Origin: Paracholeplasma morum
GTDB lineage: Bacteria > Bacillota_I > Bacilli_A > Acholeplasmatales > UBA5453
Direction of reading: 5' to 3'
Length of the DNA: 64,000 bases
Assembly (NCBI RefSeq): GCF_016907055.1
Contig: NZ_JAFBBG010000001.1
Coordinates: 186,001 to 250,000 of the forward strand
Shown here: piece after piece, positions 42,453 to 50,970 of the stretch
How the letters are laid out: the number at the start of each line of letters is the position of its first letter
How positions within the stretch are numbered: position 1 is the stretch's first letter
Position numbers and translations under genes: made by a program
The notes under the pieces: model-generated
Seen by the model: the letters and a program-made list of their open reading frames with translations, nothing else
Database searches by the model: none
What the model was told of the DNA's origin: nothing

Positions 42453-43242
42453 CTTCCAGTAATTCCTTTAGAGGTATTTGTCCAAATGAACCATCTTCAT
42501 AAGCAAGTTTAAGTGTTTGTCTCAAAATATTGATGGAGATAACGGTTGCGTGGCCATCTTTGGTTTTAACTTTTTGGCCAACGTCTGGCATGTTCTCTCT
42601 TAATTCTTCATAAACGCTATTTTCAAACTTAATGCAGCATAATAATTTGCCACAGTTTCCACTAATTTTTTGTGGGTTCAATGATAGGTTTTGATTCTTA
42701 GCCATTTTAATGGATACGTTATCAAACTCACCAATAAATGTTGTACAACATGTAATTAGGCCACATGGTCCAATACCGCCAATAAATTTAGCTCCGTCTC
42801 TTGAGCCTACTTGTCGTAGTTCAATTCGAGTACGGTACGATTCAGACAAGTCTTTTACAAGTTGTCTAAAGTCTACTCTGCCTTCTGATTCAAAATAAAC
42901 CACTAAGCGATCTCTATCTAAGGTATATTCCGCTGCCAAGAGCTTCATATCAAGACTGTTTCTTCTTGCAAGTTCCTTGGTTTTTTGGAGAACCTCATGT
43001 TCAAGACTCTTATTATATTCGTGTTCAGAAATATCGTTTTCTGTTGCTATTCTTAAGATTGGTTTAATCTCATTTTGTAAAGATAATTCGTCTACTTCGA
43101 CTAACTTGCCGACTACTTTACCCAACTCAACACCTCTAATGGTTTCAACAACAACCTTTGTTCCATCAGCGACATTAAAGCTCAAAGGGTTGAAGTAATA
43201 GCGCTTGCCAGCTTGTCTAAACTGTATTTGTGCTACAAGCAT
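42436..43242 (-). CDS. ricT: RicT/YaaT PSP1-domain protein
   Basis: The 268-residue protein has the PSP1 domain with the cysteine pattern GLITCCTTF and GKLLCCIKFE that binds an iron-sulfur cluster in Bacillus RicT. There it works with RicA and RicF to help RNase Y mature mRNAs. The operon position holB-ricT-yabB is the same as in Bacillus. GAGGATG precedes the ATG. Whether RicA/RicF partners exist cannot be seen in this window. Confidence 0.93.
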   Translation of the reverse strand: MLVAQIQFRQAGKRYYFNPLSFNVADGTKVVVETIRGVELGKVVGKLVEVDELSLQNEIKPILRIATENDISEHEYNKSLEHEVLQKTKELARRNSLDMKLLAAEYTLDRDRLVVYFESEGRVDFRQLVKDLSESYRTRIELRQVGSRDGAKFIGGIGPCGLITCCTTFIGEFDNVSIKMAKNQNLSLNPQKISGNCGKLLCCIKFENSVYEELRENMPDVGQKVKTKDGHATVISINILRQTLKLAYEDGSFGQIPLKELLEDARSK

Positions 43243-43256
43243 ATATTCACATCCTC

Positions 43257-44192
43257 TTAGTTTTCTAAGGACAACACCAATTGTATAAATGCCATCTCTA
43301 TATTAATATTATAGTTTAATCTGTATAAAATCTCTTGAATTTGTTTCAAAGAATTCGAGATTTTTTCTAAAGACATATTATCGCATAAGATGCTATAGTC
43401 TTCTTTGAATGTATTAAATGCGATTACTTCATCGGTTTTACTCTTTAAAATATCCAAATAATATACCATTAAAAGTTCTAAGAAATAAACTAGTAATTGT
43501 TTTTCACTTCTAAATGTTTGGAGTTTTGGTTCCAATAAGAACCACAAAGAATCTTTTTTTAGTAGGGCTTGATGATACCCCTTTAAACTATCAACAACAA
43601 AATAGATTTGATCGTTTAAGGCCATTGCTGACACAACTTCCTTATCTTTATTCAAATAAGGTAAACATTCGGCCATTAATGGGTCTATTCCATCTTGTAT
43701 CAGTTCTTCTGTTAAGTCTTTTTCACTTCTAGGTTTTAGATAAATGATTTGACTACGAGATTGAATCGTTGGTAAGACAACATCTTGATTATCTGTCAAT
43801 AAAATACCAATCGTTTCTTTTGAAAGTGGTTCTTCTAAGAACTTTAAAAGGCCATTAGCTGCTGCTGTGGATAACTTATCGACTTCATCAATGATATAAA
43901 TACGTTTCCCACTGGTTAATGATGTTTTAGAAAACTCATTTTGTAGGCTTGCGATTTGCTCCTTTTTAATGTTTTGTCCAGAGGGTTCAATGAACATTAA
44001 GTTAATATGTCCTTCTGTCTCTAGTTTTTCCTTGGTATAACCTTCTTTAAATAAAAAGGCAGCAATCGAAAAAGCCAGTTCTTTTTTACCAGATCCCTTT
44101 GGGCCTGTAAATAAGTATAGGTGGCTTAATCTATCTTTATTCACTGCTTTTTTAAACATATCAAGAATGGTTTGTTGTTTTATTTTTTCCAT
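43257..44192 (-). CDS. holB: DNA polymerase III subunit delta'
   Basis: The 311-residue protein is part of the clamp loader. The AAA+ Walker A is seen as TGPKGSGKKELAF (about 29-41) and sensor/SRC-like LLKFLEEPL at about 114-122; IDEVDKL represents Walker B. The zinc module of full delta' is not present. It overlaps tmk by 13 bases and follows the order tmk-holB-ricT-yabB known from Bacillus, without yaaQ and yaaR. Confidence 0.9.
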   Translation of the reverse strand: MEKIKQQTILDMFKKAVNKDRLSHLYLFTGPKGSGKKELAFSIAAFLFKEGYTKEKLETEGHINLMFIEPSGQNIKKEQIASLQNEFSKTSLTSGKRIYIIDEVDKLSTAAANGLLKFLEEPLSKETIGILLTDNQDVVLPTIQSRSQIIYLKPRSEKDLTEELIQDGIDPLMAECLPYLNKDKEVVSAMALNDQIYFVVDSLKGYHQALLKKDSLWFLLEPKLQTFRSEKQLLVYFLELLMVYYLDILKSKTDEVIAFNTFKEDYSILCDNMSLEKISNSLKQIQEILYRLNYNINIEMAFIQLVLSLEN

Positions 44193-44794
44193 AGATGCAC
44201 ATCCTTCAAATGTGCTTTGACATCGTTAATTAAACCCTCAATTGACTGATCGCCATTGATGATAATATAGCGTTTGTCATAGCGTTTAGATAGTGCTAAG
44301 TATCCTTCTCTTACTTTATGGTGAAAGTCTAGTTGTTCCAAGTCTAAACGGTTATTAACGCGTGATTGGATTCTAGCCATTCCCACTTCTGGTGCTTGGT
44401 CTATATAAAATGTAATATCAGGCATATAGTCCAGGGCAAATGTATTAATTTTTAGTACTTCTTCAACCCCGAGCCCTCTTGCATAACCTTGATAGGCTAA
44501 GGATGAGTCAATAAAGCGGTCGCATAACACTACTTTATTGTCATTTAATGCTGGGATAATGACTTCTTCTAAATGTTGAACTCTACTAGCAGCAAAAAGT
44601 AGTGCTTCTGTTTTCGCCTTAATGCCTTTGTTGTCGATATCTAGAATGATTTGTCTAATCTTTTCGGCAATAATAGACCCGCCCGGTTCTCTAGTTATGA
44701 CAACTTCAATATTTTTGGTCTCAAAAAAACCTTTTAAGGCTTGAATTAAGGTTGTTTTACCTGAACCTTCTCCACCTTCAAATGTGATAAACAT
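44180..44794 (-). CDS. tmk: Thymidylate kinase
   Basis: The 204-residue enzyme phosphorylates dTMP. It has Walker A GGEGSGKTTLIQALK (about 6-20), the DR(Y/F)IDSSLAYQG motif and the TREPGG motif. The ATG at 44794 has AGGAGG upstream; the longer reading to 44809 would begin with TTG inside the binding site. It lies 15 bases after truA. Confidence 0.96.
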   Translation of the reverse strand: MFITFEGGEGSGKTTLIQALKGFFETKNIEVVITREPGGSIIAEKIRQIILDIDNKGIKAKTEALLFAASRVQHLEEVIIPALNDNKVVLCDRFIDSSLAYQGYARGLGVEEVLKINTFALDYMPDITFYIDQAPEVGMARIQSRVNNRLDLEQLDFHHKVREGYLALSKRYDKRYIIINGDQSIEGLINDVKAHLKDVHLWKK

Positions 44795-44809
44795 ATGATG
44801 CCTCCTCAA

Positions 44810-45532
44810 TTAATATCCGACTTCTTTTAAGTAAAGCCCTTCTGGATTGGCGGTCTTTCCGACCAATTGTCTATTTTGTGTTTCTAGTATTTCTTTAATA
44901 ACTGTGACTTCTTTTTTGCCTCGACCGATATCGATTAAGGTACCTACCATACTTCTAACCATGTATTTTAAGAAACTATTGCCTAAAAAGGTGAAGATTA
45001 AGTGTGTAGGTGTTTCTTGTAGTGTCGCTTGATAGATTGTTTTAATGGTTGGCTTGCCTAATACATAGGCGCCAAAACCTTTAAAGTCATAGGTGCCTAT
45101 GAAACTATCGATTGCTTGTTGCATTTTAGCTACATCTAAAGGGTACTTAACATAGGTCTCATGATTTCTTTCGAATAGGTTATAGTCCCTAGAAATCAAA
45201 TAGACATATTCCTTTGTTTTAGCGCTGTGTCTTGCGTGAAAGGCCTCAGTAACCACCTCGACATTTAAAACGCGAATATCGAGTGGTAAATAGGTGTTTA
45301 ATGCCCTAAGCCATTCATGACTTCCCATTTGATTTGTAGTATCAAAATGATAGACTTGACCAAGCGCATGCACACCTTTGTCTGTTCTTCCAGAACCAAA
45401 AATAACAATAGGCTCTTTAGCAATCCCACTAGATACTTCTTCGATGATGGATTGAATCCCTATGGCATTGGGTTGTGACTGAAACCCTTGATAGTTTGTG
45501 CCATCATAAGCAACGACTACTTTAAAACGCAT
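44810..45532 (-). CDS. truA: tRNA pseudouridine synthase A
   Basis: The 240-residue enzyme makes pseudouridine at positions 38-40 of tRNAs. The catalytic aspartate is in GSGRTDKGVHALGQ (about 49-62). The ATG at 45532 lies 10 bases inside the ecfT gene end and gives the normal family start (RFKVVVAYDGTNYQG). The ecfT-truA pairing is ancestral in Firmicutes. Confidence 0.96.
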   Translation of the reverse strand: MRFKVVVAYDGTNYQGFQSQPNAIGIQSIIEEVSSGIAKEPIVIFGSGRTDKGVHALGQVYHFDTTNQMGSHEWLRALNTYLPLDIRVLNVEVVTEAFHARHSAKTKEYVYLISRDYNLFERNHETYVKYPLDVAKMQQAIDSFIGTYDFKGFGAYVLGKPTIKTIYQATLQETPTHLIFTFLGNSFLKYMVRSMVGTLIDIGRGKKEVTVIKEILETQNRQLVGKTANPEGLYLKEVGY

Positions 45533-46496
45533 GAATAACACCCGTATTTAATAATATAACAACTGTGAGTAAAATTGCTAGGACTAAAAGGGTAATAATA
45601 TCAACCCATGCAAATTTCATGACATCAATCTTCGTTCTTGGATCTCCAATAACATAGCCCCTTGCTTCCATCGCATTGGCCAAGTCTTCAGCTCTTTTAA
45701 ACGATATGATGAAGATTGGAATCAATAAGGAAATGATTTGTCCGATTTTCTTTTTAAGTGTTGATTCACTAAATTCTACCCCACGTGAGGCTTGAGCCTT
45801 CATGATTTTAGTGGTTTCTTCCATTAGAGTCGGAATGAAACGTAGGGTTAGTGATAACATCATTGAGATTTCAGCAACCGGAAATCTAACAATCTTAAGT
45901 GGTTTCATTACGGATTCAAGTCCGTTATTCAAATCTGTGGTCATGGTTGTAAAAGTTAATAATGAGGATAACAGCACAACTATGAAAATTCTAAATAGGA
46001 TAAACCCTGTTCTGATGAGTCCACCAGAATAGATTGTAAAATCATAAGAGAATAGTTTCCCATATGGCAAGAATGCTTGAATAACAAATAACAAGATTAC
46101 TACAAGAATAAAGGCAATTGATCTTAATTTAATGCGTTTCTTATATAGGTTGTATAGGACAATTAATAAAATCATAGCTGCTATAGATGAGAAGCTTAGG
46201 TGCATCTTAGTCTCTAACAGAACACTACCTGTTTTGATGTTAAATATTTGTAATACAAACGTGAATGTTAATAAGAATAATAGTGCCCTCATTCCTTTTA
46301 TCATCTTCATAAAAGGTAATCCGGTTGAAAGTACCATAATCAGGACAAGCCCCAACAAAATCGCCATTAATTCAAAATTAGGGACTAGGAATGTAATAAC
46401 CAACCCTAATACTAAAGCGATGATTTTTGCTCTTGGGTCCATTTTGTATATCCATGAGTTTCCATGGATGTATTGACCGATTGTTACATTATTCAT
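45522..46496 (-). CDS. ecfT: ECF transporter transmembrane component EcfT
   Basis: The 324-residue membrane protein links ATPases EcfA1 and EcfA2 to substrate-binding S proteins for vitamins or metals. The signatures ARG/ASRGVEF (QASRGVEF) and ANAMEARGYVIG interact with the ATPases. It is about 60 residues longer than the usual 265 because of extra membrane segments around 105-160. It overlaps ecfA2 by 8 bases and truA by 11. No S component is encoded in this window. Confidence 0.94.
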   Translation of the reverse strand: MNNVTIGQYIHGNSWIYKMDPRAKIIALVLGLVITFLVPNFELMAILLGLVLIMVLSTGLPFMKMIKGMRALLFLLTFTFVLQIFNIKTGSVLLETKMHLSFSSIAAMILLIVLYNLYKKRIKLRSIAFILVVILLFVIQAFLPYGKLFSYDFTIYSGGLIRTGFILFRIFIVVLLSSLLTFTTMTTDLNNGLESVMKPLKIVRFPVAEISMMLSLTLRFIPTLMEETTKIMKAQASRGVEFSESTLKKKIGQIISLLIPIFIISFKRAEDLANAMEARGYVIGDPRTKIDVMKFAWVDIITLLVLAILLTVVILLNTGVIHAF

Positions 46497-47337
46497 GGTA
46501 GACCTCCTTTAAATACATAAGGAGTTCTTCTTCCGTAAACACTTGTTTAAATGGAATGTCTAATTTCTTAGATAAGTGTTCCATCATGCGGTATGCATTT
46601 GGTTTAGCTAAGTGTAGTTTTTCAAACTCATCTGTAAGGAATAAGATTTCTCTTGTTCCATCAAACTTAACTTTACCCTTATCCATCACCAAAATGCGTT
46701 TAGCATAACGGCTAACGATATCCATGTCATGCGTAATTAAGACGATGGTCTTGTTGTATTTTATATGTAAATCATTAAATAGAGCCATCATTTCTGCTGA
46801 GCCTTTAGGATCTAGACCTCTCGTTGGTTCGTCTAAGACTAACATATCCGGTTCCATTGCAAGAATTCCCGCAATCGCAACACGTCTCATTTGTCCACCA
46901 CTAATTCTAAATGGGCTTTTCATAAGGAGTTCATCGTCAATACCCACGAGTTTAGCGGCTTCTCTAGCTTTCTTTTCTGCTTCAGCATCCGATAAACCAA
47001 AGTTCTTTGGTCCAAACATAATGTCTTTTAGAATGGTTTCCTCAAATAATTGATATTCTGGAAACTGAAAAACCAAACCAACTTTTTTTCTAATTGGTCC
47101 GACTACCGCGTTTTTCTTTAAAGGAATTGTGTGTTCATAAATCTGAATTTGTCCTTTTGTTGGCATCAAAAGGGCATTCATGTGTTGAACAAGCGTTGTT
47201 TTACCACTACCTGTTTGACCACAGATTGCGACGAACTCATGATCATTAATCGCTAATGTAATTTGATTGAGCGCTTCATAAGACTCATTTTTTACGCCAC
47301 GGTAAAAATAGCTTACTTGGTTAAACTGTATGCCCAT
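46489..47337 (-). CDS. ecfA2: ECF transporter ATPase EcfA2
   Basis: The 282-residue ABC ATPase has Walker A GQTGSGKTTLVQH (about 39-51), the Q-loop FQFPEYQLFE, signature ISGGQMRRVAIAG and Walker B MLVLDEPTRGLDP. The FPEYQLFE form of the Q-loop is typical of EcfA2 rather than EcfA1. It overlaps ecfA1 by 25 bases and ecfT by 8 bases. Confidence 0.95.
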   Translation of the reverse strand: MGIQFNQVSYFYRGVKNESYEALNQITLAINDHEFVAICGQTGSGKTTLVQHMNALLMPTKGQIQIYEHTIPLKKNAVVGPIRKKVGLVFQFPEYQLFEETILKDIMFGPKNFGLSDAEAEKKAREAAKLVGIDDELLMKSPFRISGGQMRRVAIAGILAMEPDMLVLDEPTRGLDPKGSAEMMALFNDLHIKYNKTIVLITHDMDIVSRYAKRILVMDKGKVKFDGTREILFLTDEFEKLHLAKPNAYRMMEHLSKKLDIPFKQVFTEEELLMYLKEVYHE

Positions 47338-48128
47338 AGTTCATCTACCAATTCTTTCTTGTTTTTAAGTACTTCATCGTTTTTAACTTGATCATAGACT
47401 CTCATGCCAAATGGGATGTCTAGTTCAGTTTGTTCTAAAATATCTTTGTGTTTGAAAACATCATCTGGTTTCCCCGTTAATGCGACTTTACCCTTATTTA
47501 ATACAATCAGTTGATCAGAAAGCCTTGCAAACTCTAAGTCATGCGTAACGGTAATAATTGTTTTGCGGTACTCCTTGTTTAATCTGATGATAAAATCCGT
47601 AATGTCTTTAACCCCTTCTGGGTCAAGCATCGATGTGGCTTCATCGAATATCATAATGTCTTGATTCATTGCAAGCGCACCAGCAATGGCAACGCGTTGT
47701 TTTTGTCCGCCTGAAAGTTGGTGTGGTTCCTTATCCATATAAGCTTCCATACCGACTAGTTCGGCATATTCATTGATGAGTTCAATCATTTTTGGTTGTG
47801 GTACACATTGGTTTTCTAGACCAAAAGCAATATCGTGTTTAACCGTAACTCCAACAAATTGATTATCTGGATTTTGAAACACAATTCCAACACGTTTTCT
47901 AATATCGTGAACCGTTTCTTTCTTTAGTTCGATACCATCTATTTTAATGGTTCCACTATCTGCCTTTAATAAGCCAATTAACAGCTTTGCAAGTGTAGAT
48001 TTACCTGAACCATTATGACCAACGATGCATACCCAAGTGCCTTCTTCGATTGAAAAAGACAAATCTTGAATGGCTTCGTCTTTATTATTATAAGAAAATT
48101 TTAAATTTGATACTTCTATTTTTGCCAT
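47313..48128 (-). CDS. ecfA1: ECF transporter ATPase EcfA1
   Basis: The 271-residue ABC ATPase has Walker A GHNGSGKSTLAKLL, FQNPDNQFVG as Q-loop (EcfA1 type), signature LSGGQKQRVAIAG and Walker B IMIFDEATSMLDPEG. It starts the ten-gene operon. AAAGAGGG precedes the ATG and an extended -10 promoter lies 27 bases upstream. In many Firmicutes this gene directly follows rplQ; here rplQ is 6 kb away. Confidence 0.95.
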   Translation of the reverse strand: MAKIEVSNLKFSYNNKDEAIQDLSFSIEEGTWVCIVGHNGSGKSTLAKLLIGLLKADSGTIKIDGIELKKETVHDIRKRVGIVFQNPDNQFVGVTVKHDIAFGLENQCVPQPKMIELINEYAELVGMEAYMDKEPHQLSGGQKQRVAIAGALAMNQDIMIFDEATSMLDPEGVKDITDFIIRLNKEYRKTIITVTHDLEFARLSDQLIVLNKGKVALTGKPDDVFKHKDILEQTELDIPFGMRVYDQVKNDEVLKNKKELVDELWAYSLTK

Positions 48129-48154
48129 TTAAATACCCTCTTTACCATTAATCT

Positions 48155-48163
48155 ATTATATCA
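48155..48163 (-). promoter_or_regulatory. Extended -10 promoter of the ecfA1-rsmI operon
   Basis: TGATATAAT on the minus strand (an extended TGn plus TATAAT). No good -35 is seen, which is usual for this promoter type. It is divergent from trxA. Confidence 0.6.
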
Positions 48164-48206
48164 TAATAATTGTTGCATTTAACTAGATTTATGCCCCATC
48201 TTTATG

Positions 48207-48212
48207 TATAAT
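48207..48212 (+). promoter_or_regulatory. -10 element of trxA-trxB
   Basis: TATAAT about 33 bases before the trxA ATG. The -35 position holds only TAGATT, so the promoter is weakly defined; TG lies directly before the -10. Confidence 0.45.
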
Positions 48213-48244
48213 AGGCTAGGAATATTAATTATAGGAGGTGCCTT

Positions 48245-48556
48245 ATGGCCATTACCGTTACAAAAGAAAACTTCAAGAGTTTAGTATTAGACTCAAAAGA
48301 ACCAGTTTTAGTAGACTTCTGGGCTGCTTGGTGCAGACCTTGTCAAATGCTTGGACCAATCGTTGACTCTCTTTCAACTGAAGTTGAAGGATTAGCTAAA
48401 GTAGTTAAAATCAACGTGGATGAACAACCTGAACTTGCAAATGAATTTAGAATCATGAGCATTCCAACCATCCTTGTGTTCAAAAACGGAAAAGTTGCAA
48501 ACCAAGCAATTGGTGTACGTTCTAAAGACGAGCTAAGAAAACTATTAGGCGTTTAA
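48245..48556 (+). CDS. trxA: Thioredoxin
   Basis: The 103-residue protein has the active site WAAWCRPCQ (C30 and C33). The usual WCGPC glycine is replaced by Arg, which can shift redox behaviour. MSIPTILVFKNGK supplies the conserved cis-proline. It lies 1 base before the reductase gene, so the two form a pair. TAGGAGGTG precedes the ATG. Confidence 0.96.
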   Translation: MAITVTKENFKSLVLDSKEPVLVDFWAAWCRPCQMLGPIVDSLSTEVEGLAKVVKINVDEQPELANEFRIMSIPTILVFKNGKVANQAIGVRSKDELRKLLGV

Positions 48557-48557
48557 G

Positions 48558-49409
48558 ATGTACGATACAATCATCATCGGTAAAGGGCCTGCTGGAATTT
48601 CAGCGGCCATTTATTTAAAAAGATCTAATAAGCACGTATTAGTTATCGGAAAAGACAATGGGTCACTCTATGATGGTGTCATGATTGACAACTATTATGG
48701 ATTTCCTGGAGGAATTTCTGGTACTGAGCTTATTGAACGTGGCGTAAAACAGGCTACAGAATTTGGGATTGAAGTGCTTCAAGAGGAAGTGATTGCAATC
48801 GATAAATTGGATCATTTTACAGTAACCACAAATAAGAATACTTACGAGGCAAAAACAGTACTGCTTGCTACAGGTAAACCAAGAACGACTTTAAGGATTA
48901 AAGGATTTCAACAATATAGAGGCAAGGGCATTAGTTTTTGTGTAACTTGTGATGGGTTCTTCTTTAGAGGTAAACACTTAGCATTGATTGGATATAATGA
49001 CTTTATGCTTCATGAACTCAAAGACATGGAGTTCTTAACTGACAAAATCACCATTTTTACAAATGGTAACCCACTTACTGTTCCTGTAGAAGGGTATCCA
49101 GTTGTAGAAGACAAAATCATTGAAATCACAGGCGATGGTGAAGTTGCAAAGAGTATACTCACTGAAAATGGCGAATATGCCATTGATGGAATCTTTGTAG
49201 CTTTAGGTAGCCCAGGTGCAGTCGATTTTGCAACAAGAATTGGTGCGCTCGTTGAGGGCAGTAACTTAGTCGTTAACGAAGATTTCCAAACAAACATTGA
49301 AGGTCTATTTGCAGCTGGAGATACTGTTGGTGGCGTATTGCAAGTCGCAAAAGCCGCTGCAGATGGTATGCATGCTGCAATCGCATTAAAGAAAATACTA
49401 AAAAAATAA
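48558..49409 (+). CDS. Thioredoxin reductase-like flavoprotein without an NADPH motif
   Basis: The 283-residue protein has the FAD motif IIGKGPAGISAAIYL (6-20), the redox pair CVTC (128-131) and the C-terminal FAD motif EGLFAAGDTVGG (248-259). The NADPH-binding part is changed: the usual GGGxSAxEEA is LIGYNDFMLHE (143-153), and the HRR arginines that hold the NADPH phosphate are absent. Clostridial ferredoxin-dependent thioredoxin reductases (FFTR) also lost these motifs, so this may use ferredoxin or another donor. Its place right after trxA supports a thioredoxin partner. The electron donor is inferred. Confidence 0.82.
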   Translation: MYDTIIIGKGPAGISAAIYLKRSNKHVLVIGKDNGSLYDGVMIDNYYGFPGGISGTELIERGVKQATEFGIEVLQEEVIAIDKLDHFTVTTNKNTYEAKTVLLATGKPRTTLRIKGFQQYRGKGISFCVTCDGFFFRGKHLALIGYNDFMLHELKDMEFLTDKITIFTNGNPLTVPVEGYPVVEDKIIEITGDGEVAKSILTENGEYAIDGIFVALGSPGAVDFATRIGALVEGSNLVVNEDFQTNIEGLFAAGDTVGGVLQVAKAAADGMHAAIALKKILKK

Positions 49410-49437
49410 GACAAATCAGATTTGTCTTTTCTTTTTA
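49402..49437. terminator. Bidirectional terminator between trxB-like and marR-like genes
   Basis: The stem AAGACAAAT/ATTTGTCTT (49408-49428) has T-rich flank on the right for the plus strand and A-run on the left for the minus strand. Confidence 0.85.
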
Positions 49438-49455
49438 TAAAGCCATTTACCAGCT

Positions 49456-49887
49456 TTATTCACAGCTACATTTACTAGCGGCTGTACCTAGTTTTTTCAG
49501 TAGTTCTTGTAGTGTTTTTTCTTCTGCCTCTGTTAGAACTTTTAGCACTTTTTTAATGTTTGCTTCATGAGCTGGATATACTTTATCCATCTTATTCTTA
49601 CCCTCATCGGTTAGTCTCAAGATGAAGCTTCGTTTGTCCTTAATAGATTTCTCTCTAACAATATAACCACGTTTTGCTAAGTTGTCTAGTACATAGGTCA
49701 TACTCGAATTTGCGATCAAAACTTTGTCCGTTACTTCTTGAACAGTAAGTTCACCTTTATGATAAAGGGCTTCAAGCGTTCCAAACTCACTGACATTTAA
49801 TCCATACTGTTCAATATCTTTTTTAATAATTCCTTCAAAACTGTTTTTAGCTCTGAATAGAATAGTAACTGTTTTTAAATCTCTCAT
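49456..49887 (-). CDS. MarR family regulator, MhqR-like
   Basis: The 143-residue winged-helix regulator has the MarR core (FGTLEALYHKGELTVQEV at about 37-54; RGYIVREKSIKDKRSFILRLTDEG at about 73-96). The C-terminus ends AASKCSCE; the two cysteines could sense quinones or thiol stress. Its ATG overlaps the stop of the dioxygenase gene (TAATG), as in Bacillus mhq-type units. The likely operator is TTCGAATTCGAA in the shared promoter and a near copy before the catE-like gene 27 kb away. Target sites are inferred from sequence identity between the two promoters and the known MhqR site type. Confidence 0.82.
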   Translation of the reverse strand: MRDLKTVTILFRAKNSFEGIIKKDIEQYGLNVSEFGTLEALYHKGELTVQEVTDKVLIANSSMTYVLDNLAKRGYIVREKSIKDKRSFILRLTDEGKNKMDKVYPAHEANIKKVLKVLTEAEEKTLQELLKKLGTAASKCSCE

Positions 49888-50873
49888 TAGAAATACTCCT
49901 TATTAAAGATTTTATCACTGCGTTTTGTATCAATTGGTCTTACAACACTTTCCACATAAGCACGGCGATTTCTAAATCTTGGTGGCAATGCTAACGTTTC
50001 ACCTAAGTTCTCTAGCGTTTCTTCATCGTCGATGAATCCTGGACCTTCTGTAGCAAACTCAAATAGAATTCCTTTATATAGTCTAGTGTATAAAGATTCG
50101 AAATAGAATCTATCCACATAACCAGAGTTTGGTGCGCCAAGTGCATTCAAGTAACCTTCCCAATCGGTTAAGGCAGCTTTATCTTTAACTCTGAATGCTA
50201 CGTGGTGAACAGATCCGAATCCTTGTTGGGCTTCTGGCATCATCAATTGATGCTCAATGATGACTCTACCGTTGTTTCCACCTTTACCCATTTCATATAA
50301 TGTATAAGGCTTCTCTTGAGCGATGACTCTCATGCCTAGGAATCTGCTTAACACACCATCCATTTTATCCACGTCTGCTACTCTAAAGAAAATTGGACCT
50401 AAACCCATTATCGCATATTCATCAGGTACTGGGCCTTTACGCCATGGGTGATTATCATATTCTACAGTATCTGTCTCATCTGAGAATATCGCATACGCTT
50501 GATCGTCAAAATCATTAAAGAACAGTACCTTCTTGCCAAACATGGTTTTGATTGGTTCATGAGGCACGTGGTAGTGATCCAAACGTTTAACCCAATAATT
50601 CAGTGCTTCATCTGTTAATACTCTAAAGCCAGTTCTCGAGATTTCATTCGTCCCTCTAACTGCTTTTCTAATCCCTCTAAAATCAAAGAAGGTCATATCA
50701 GTTCCAGCTTGCCCAATTTCATCGGCAAAGAATAAGTGGTAAGTATTAATATCATCTTGGTTAACTGTTTTCTTTACAAGTCTAATACCTAATACTCTTG
50801 TAAAAAAATCATAAATAAGTTTTGCGTCACTTGTAATTGCAGTAACGTGGTGAATACCATTTACTTGTAACAT
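49887..50873 (-). CDS. MhqO-like ring-cleaving dioxygenase (VOC family)
   Basis: The 328-residue protein is like Bacillus MhqO, a putative hydroquinone or catechol dioxygenase. Iron-ligand motifs are GIHHVTAIT at the start, FGSVHHVAFRVKD in the second half and ILFEFATEGPGF near residue 270. The pattern VKKTVNQDDINTYHLFFAD is typical. The ATG at 50873 is preferred: an in-frame ATG at 50891 would sit on the transcription start. It is co-transcribed with the MarR regulator. Substrate unknown. Confidence 0.87.
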   Translation of the reverse strand: MLQVNGIHHVTAITSDAKLIYDFFTRVLGIRLVKKTVNQDDINTYHLFFADEIGQAGTDMTFFDFRGIRKAVRGTNEISRTGFRVLTDEALNYWVKRLDHYHVPHEPIKTMFGKKVLFFNDFDDQAYAIFSDETDTVEYDNHPWRKGPVPDEYAIMGLGPIFFRVADVDKMDGVLSRFLGMRVIAQEKPYTLYEMGKGGNNGRVIIEHQLMMPEAQQGFGSVHHVAFRVKDKAALTDWEGYLNALGAPNSGYVDRFYFESLYTRLYKGILFEFATEGPGFIDDEETLENLGETLALPPRFRNRRAYVESVVRPIDTKRSDKIFNKEYF

Positions 50874-50896
50874 ATTAGTCACATCCTTCATTTACT

Positions 50897-50925
50897 ATTA
50901 TATTTCGAATTCGAATTATATTCAA
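50897..50925 (-). promoter_or_regulatory. Promoter of mhqO-marR with a perfect palindromic operator
   Basis: TTGAAT (50920-50925), spacer of 17 and TATAAT (50897-50902). The spacer holds the perfect 12-bp palindrome TTCGAATTCGAA (50904-50915), similar to the CGAATTCG core of the Bacillus MhqR site. Confidence 0.85.
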
Positions 50926-50935
50926 GACATTTGCT

Positions 50936-50965
50936 TTAAAAAACAACCACAATATTGTGGCTGTT
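50936..50965 (-). terminator. Terminator of padR-HAAS operon
   Basis: A near-perfect stem (50942-50965, with one G-T pair) around CCACAATATTGTGG followed by six T on the minus strand. Confidence 0.8.
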
Positions 50966-50970
50966 CATAA

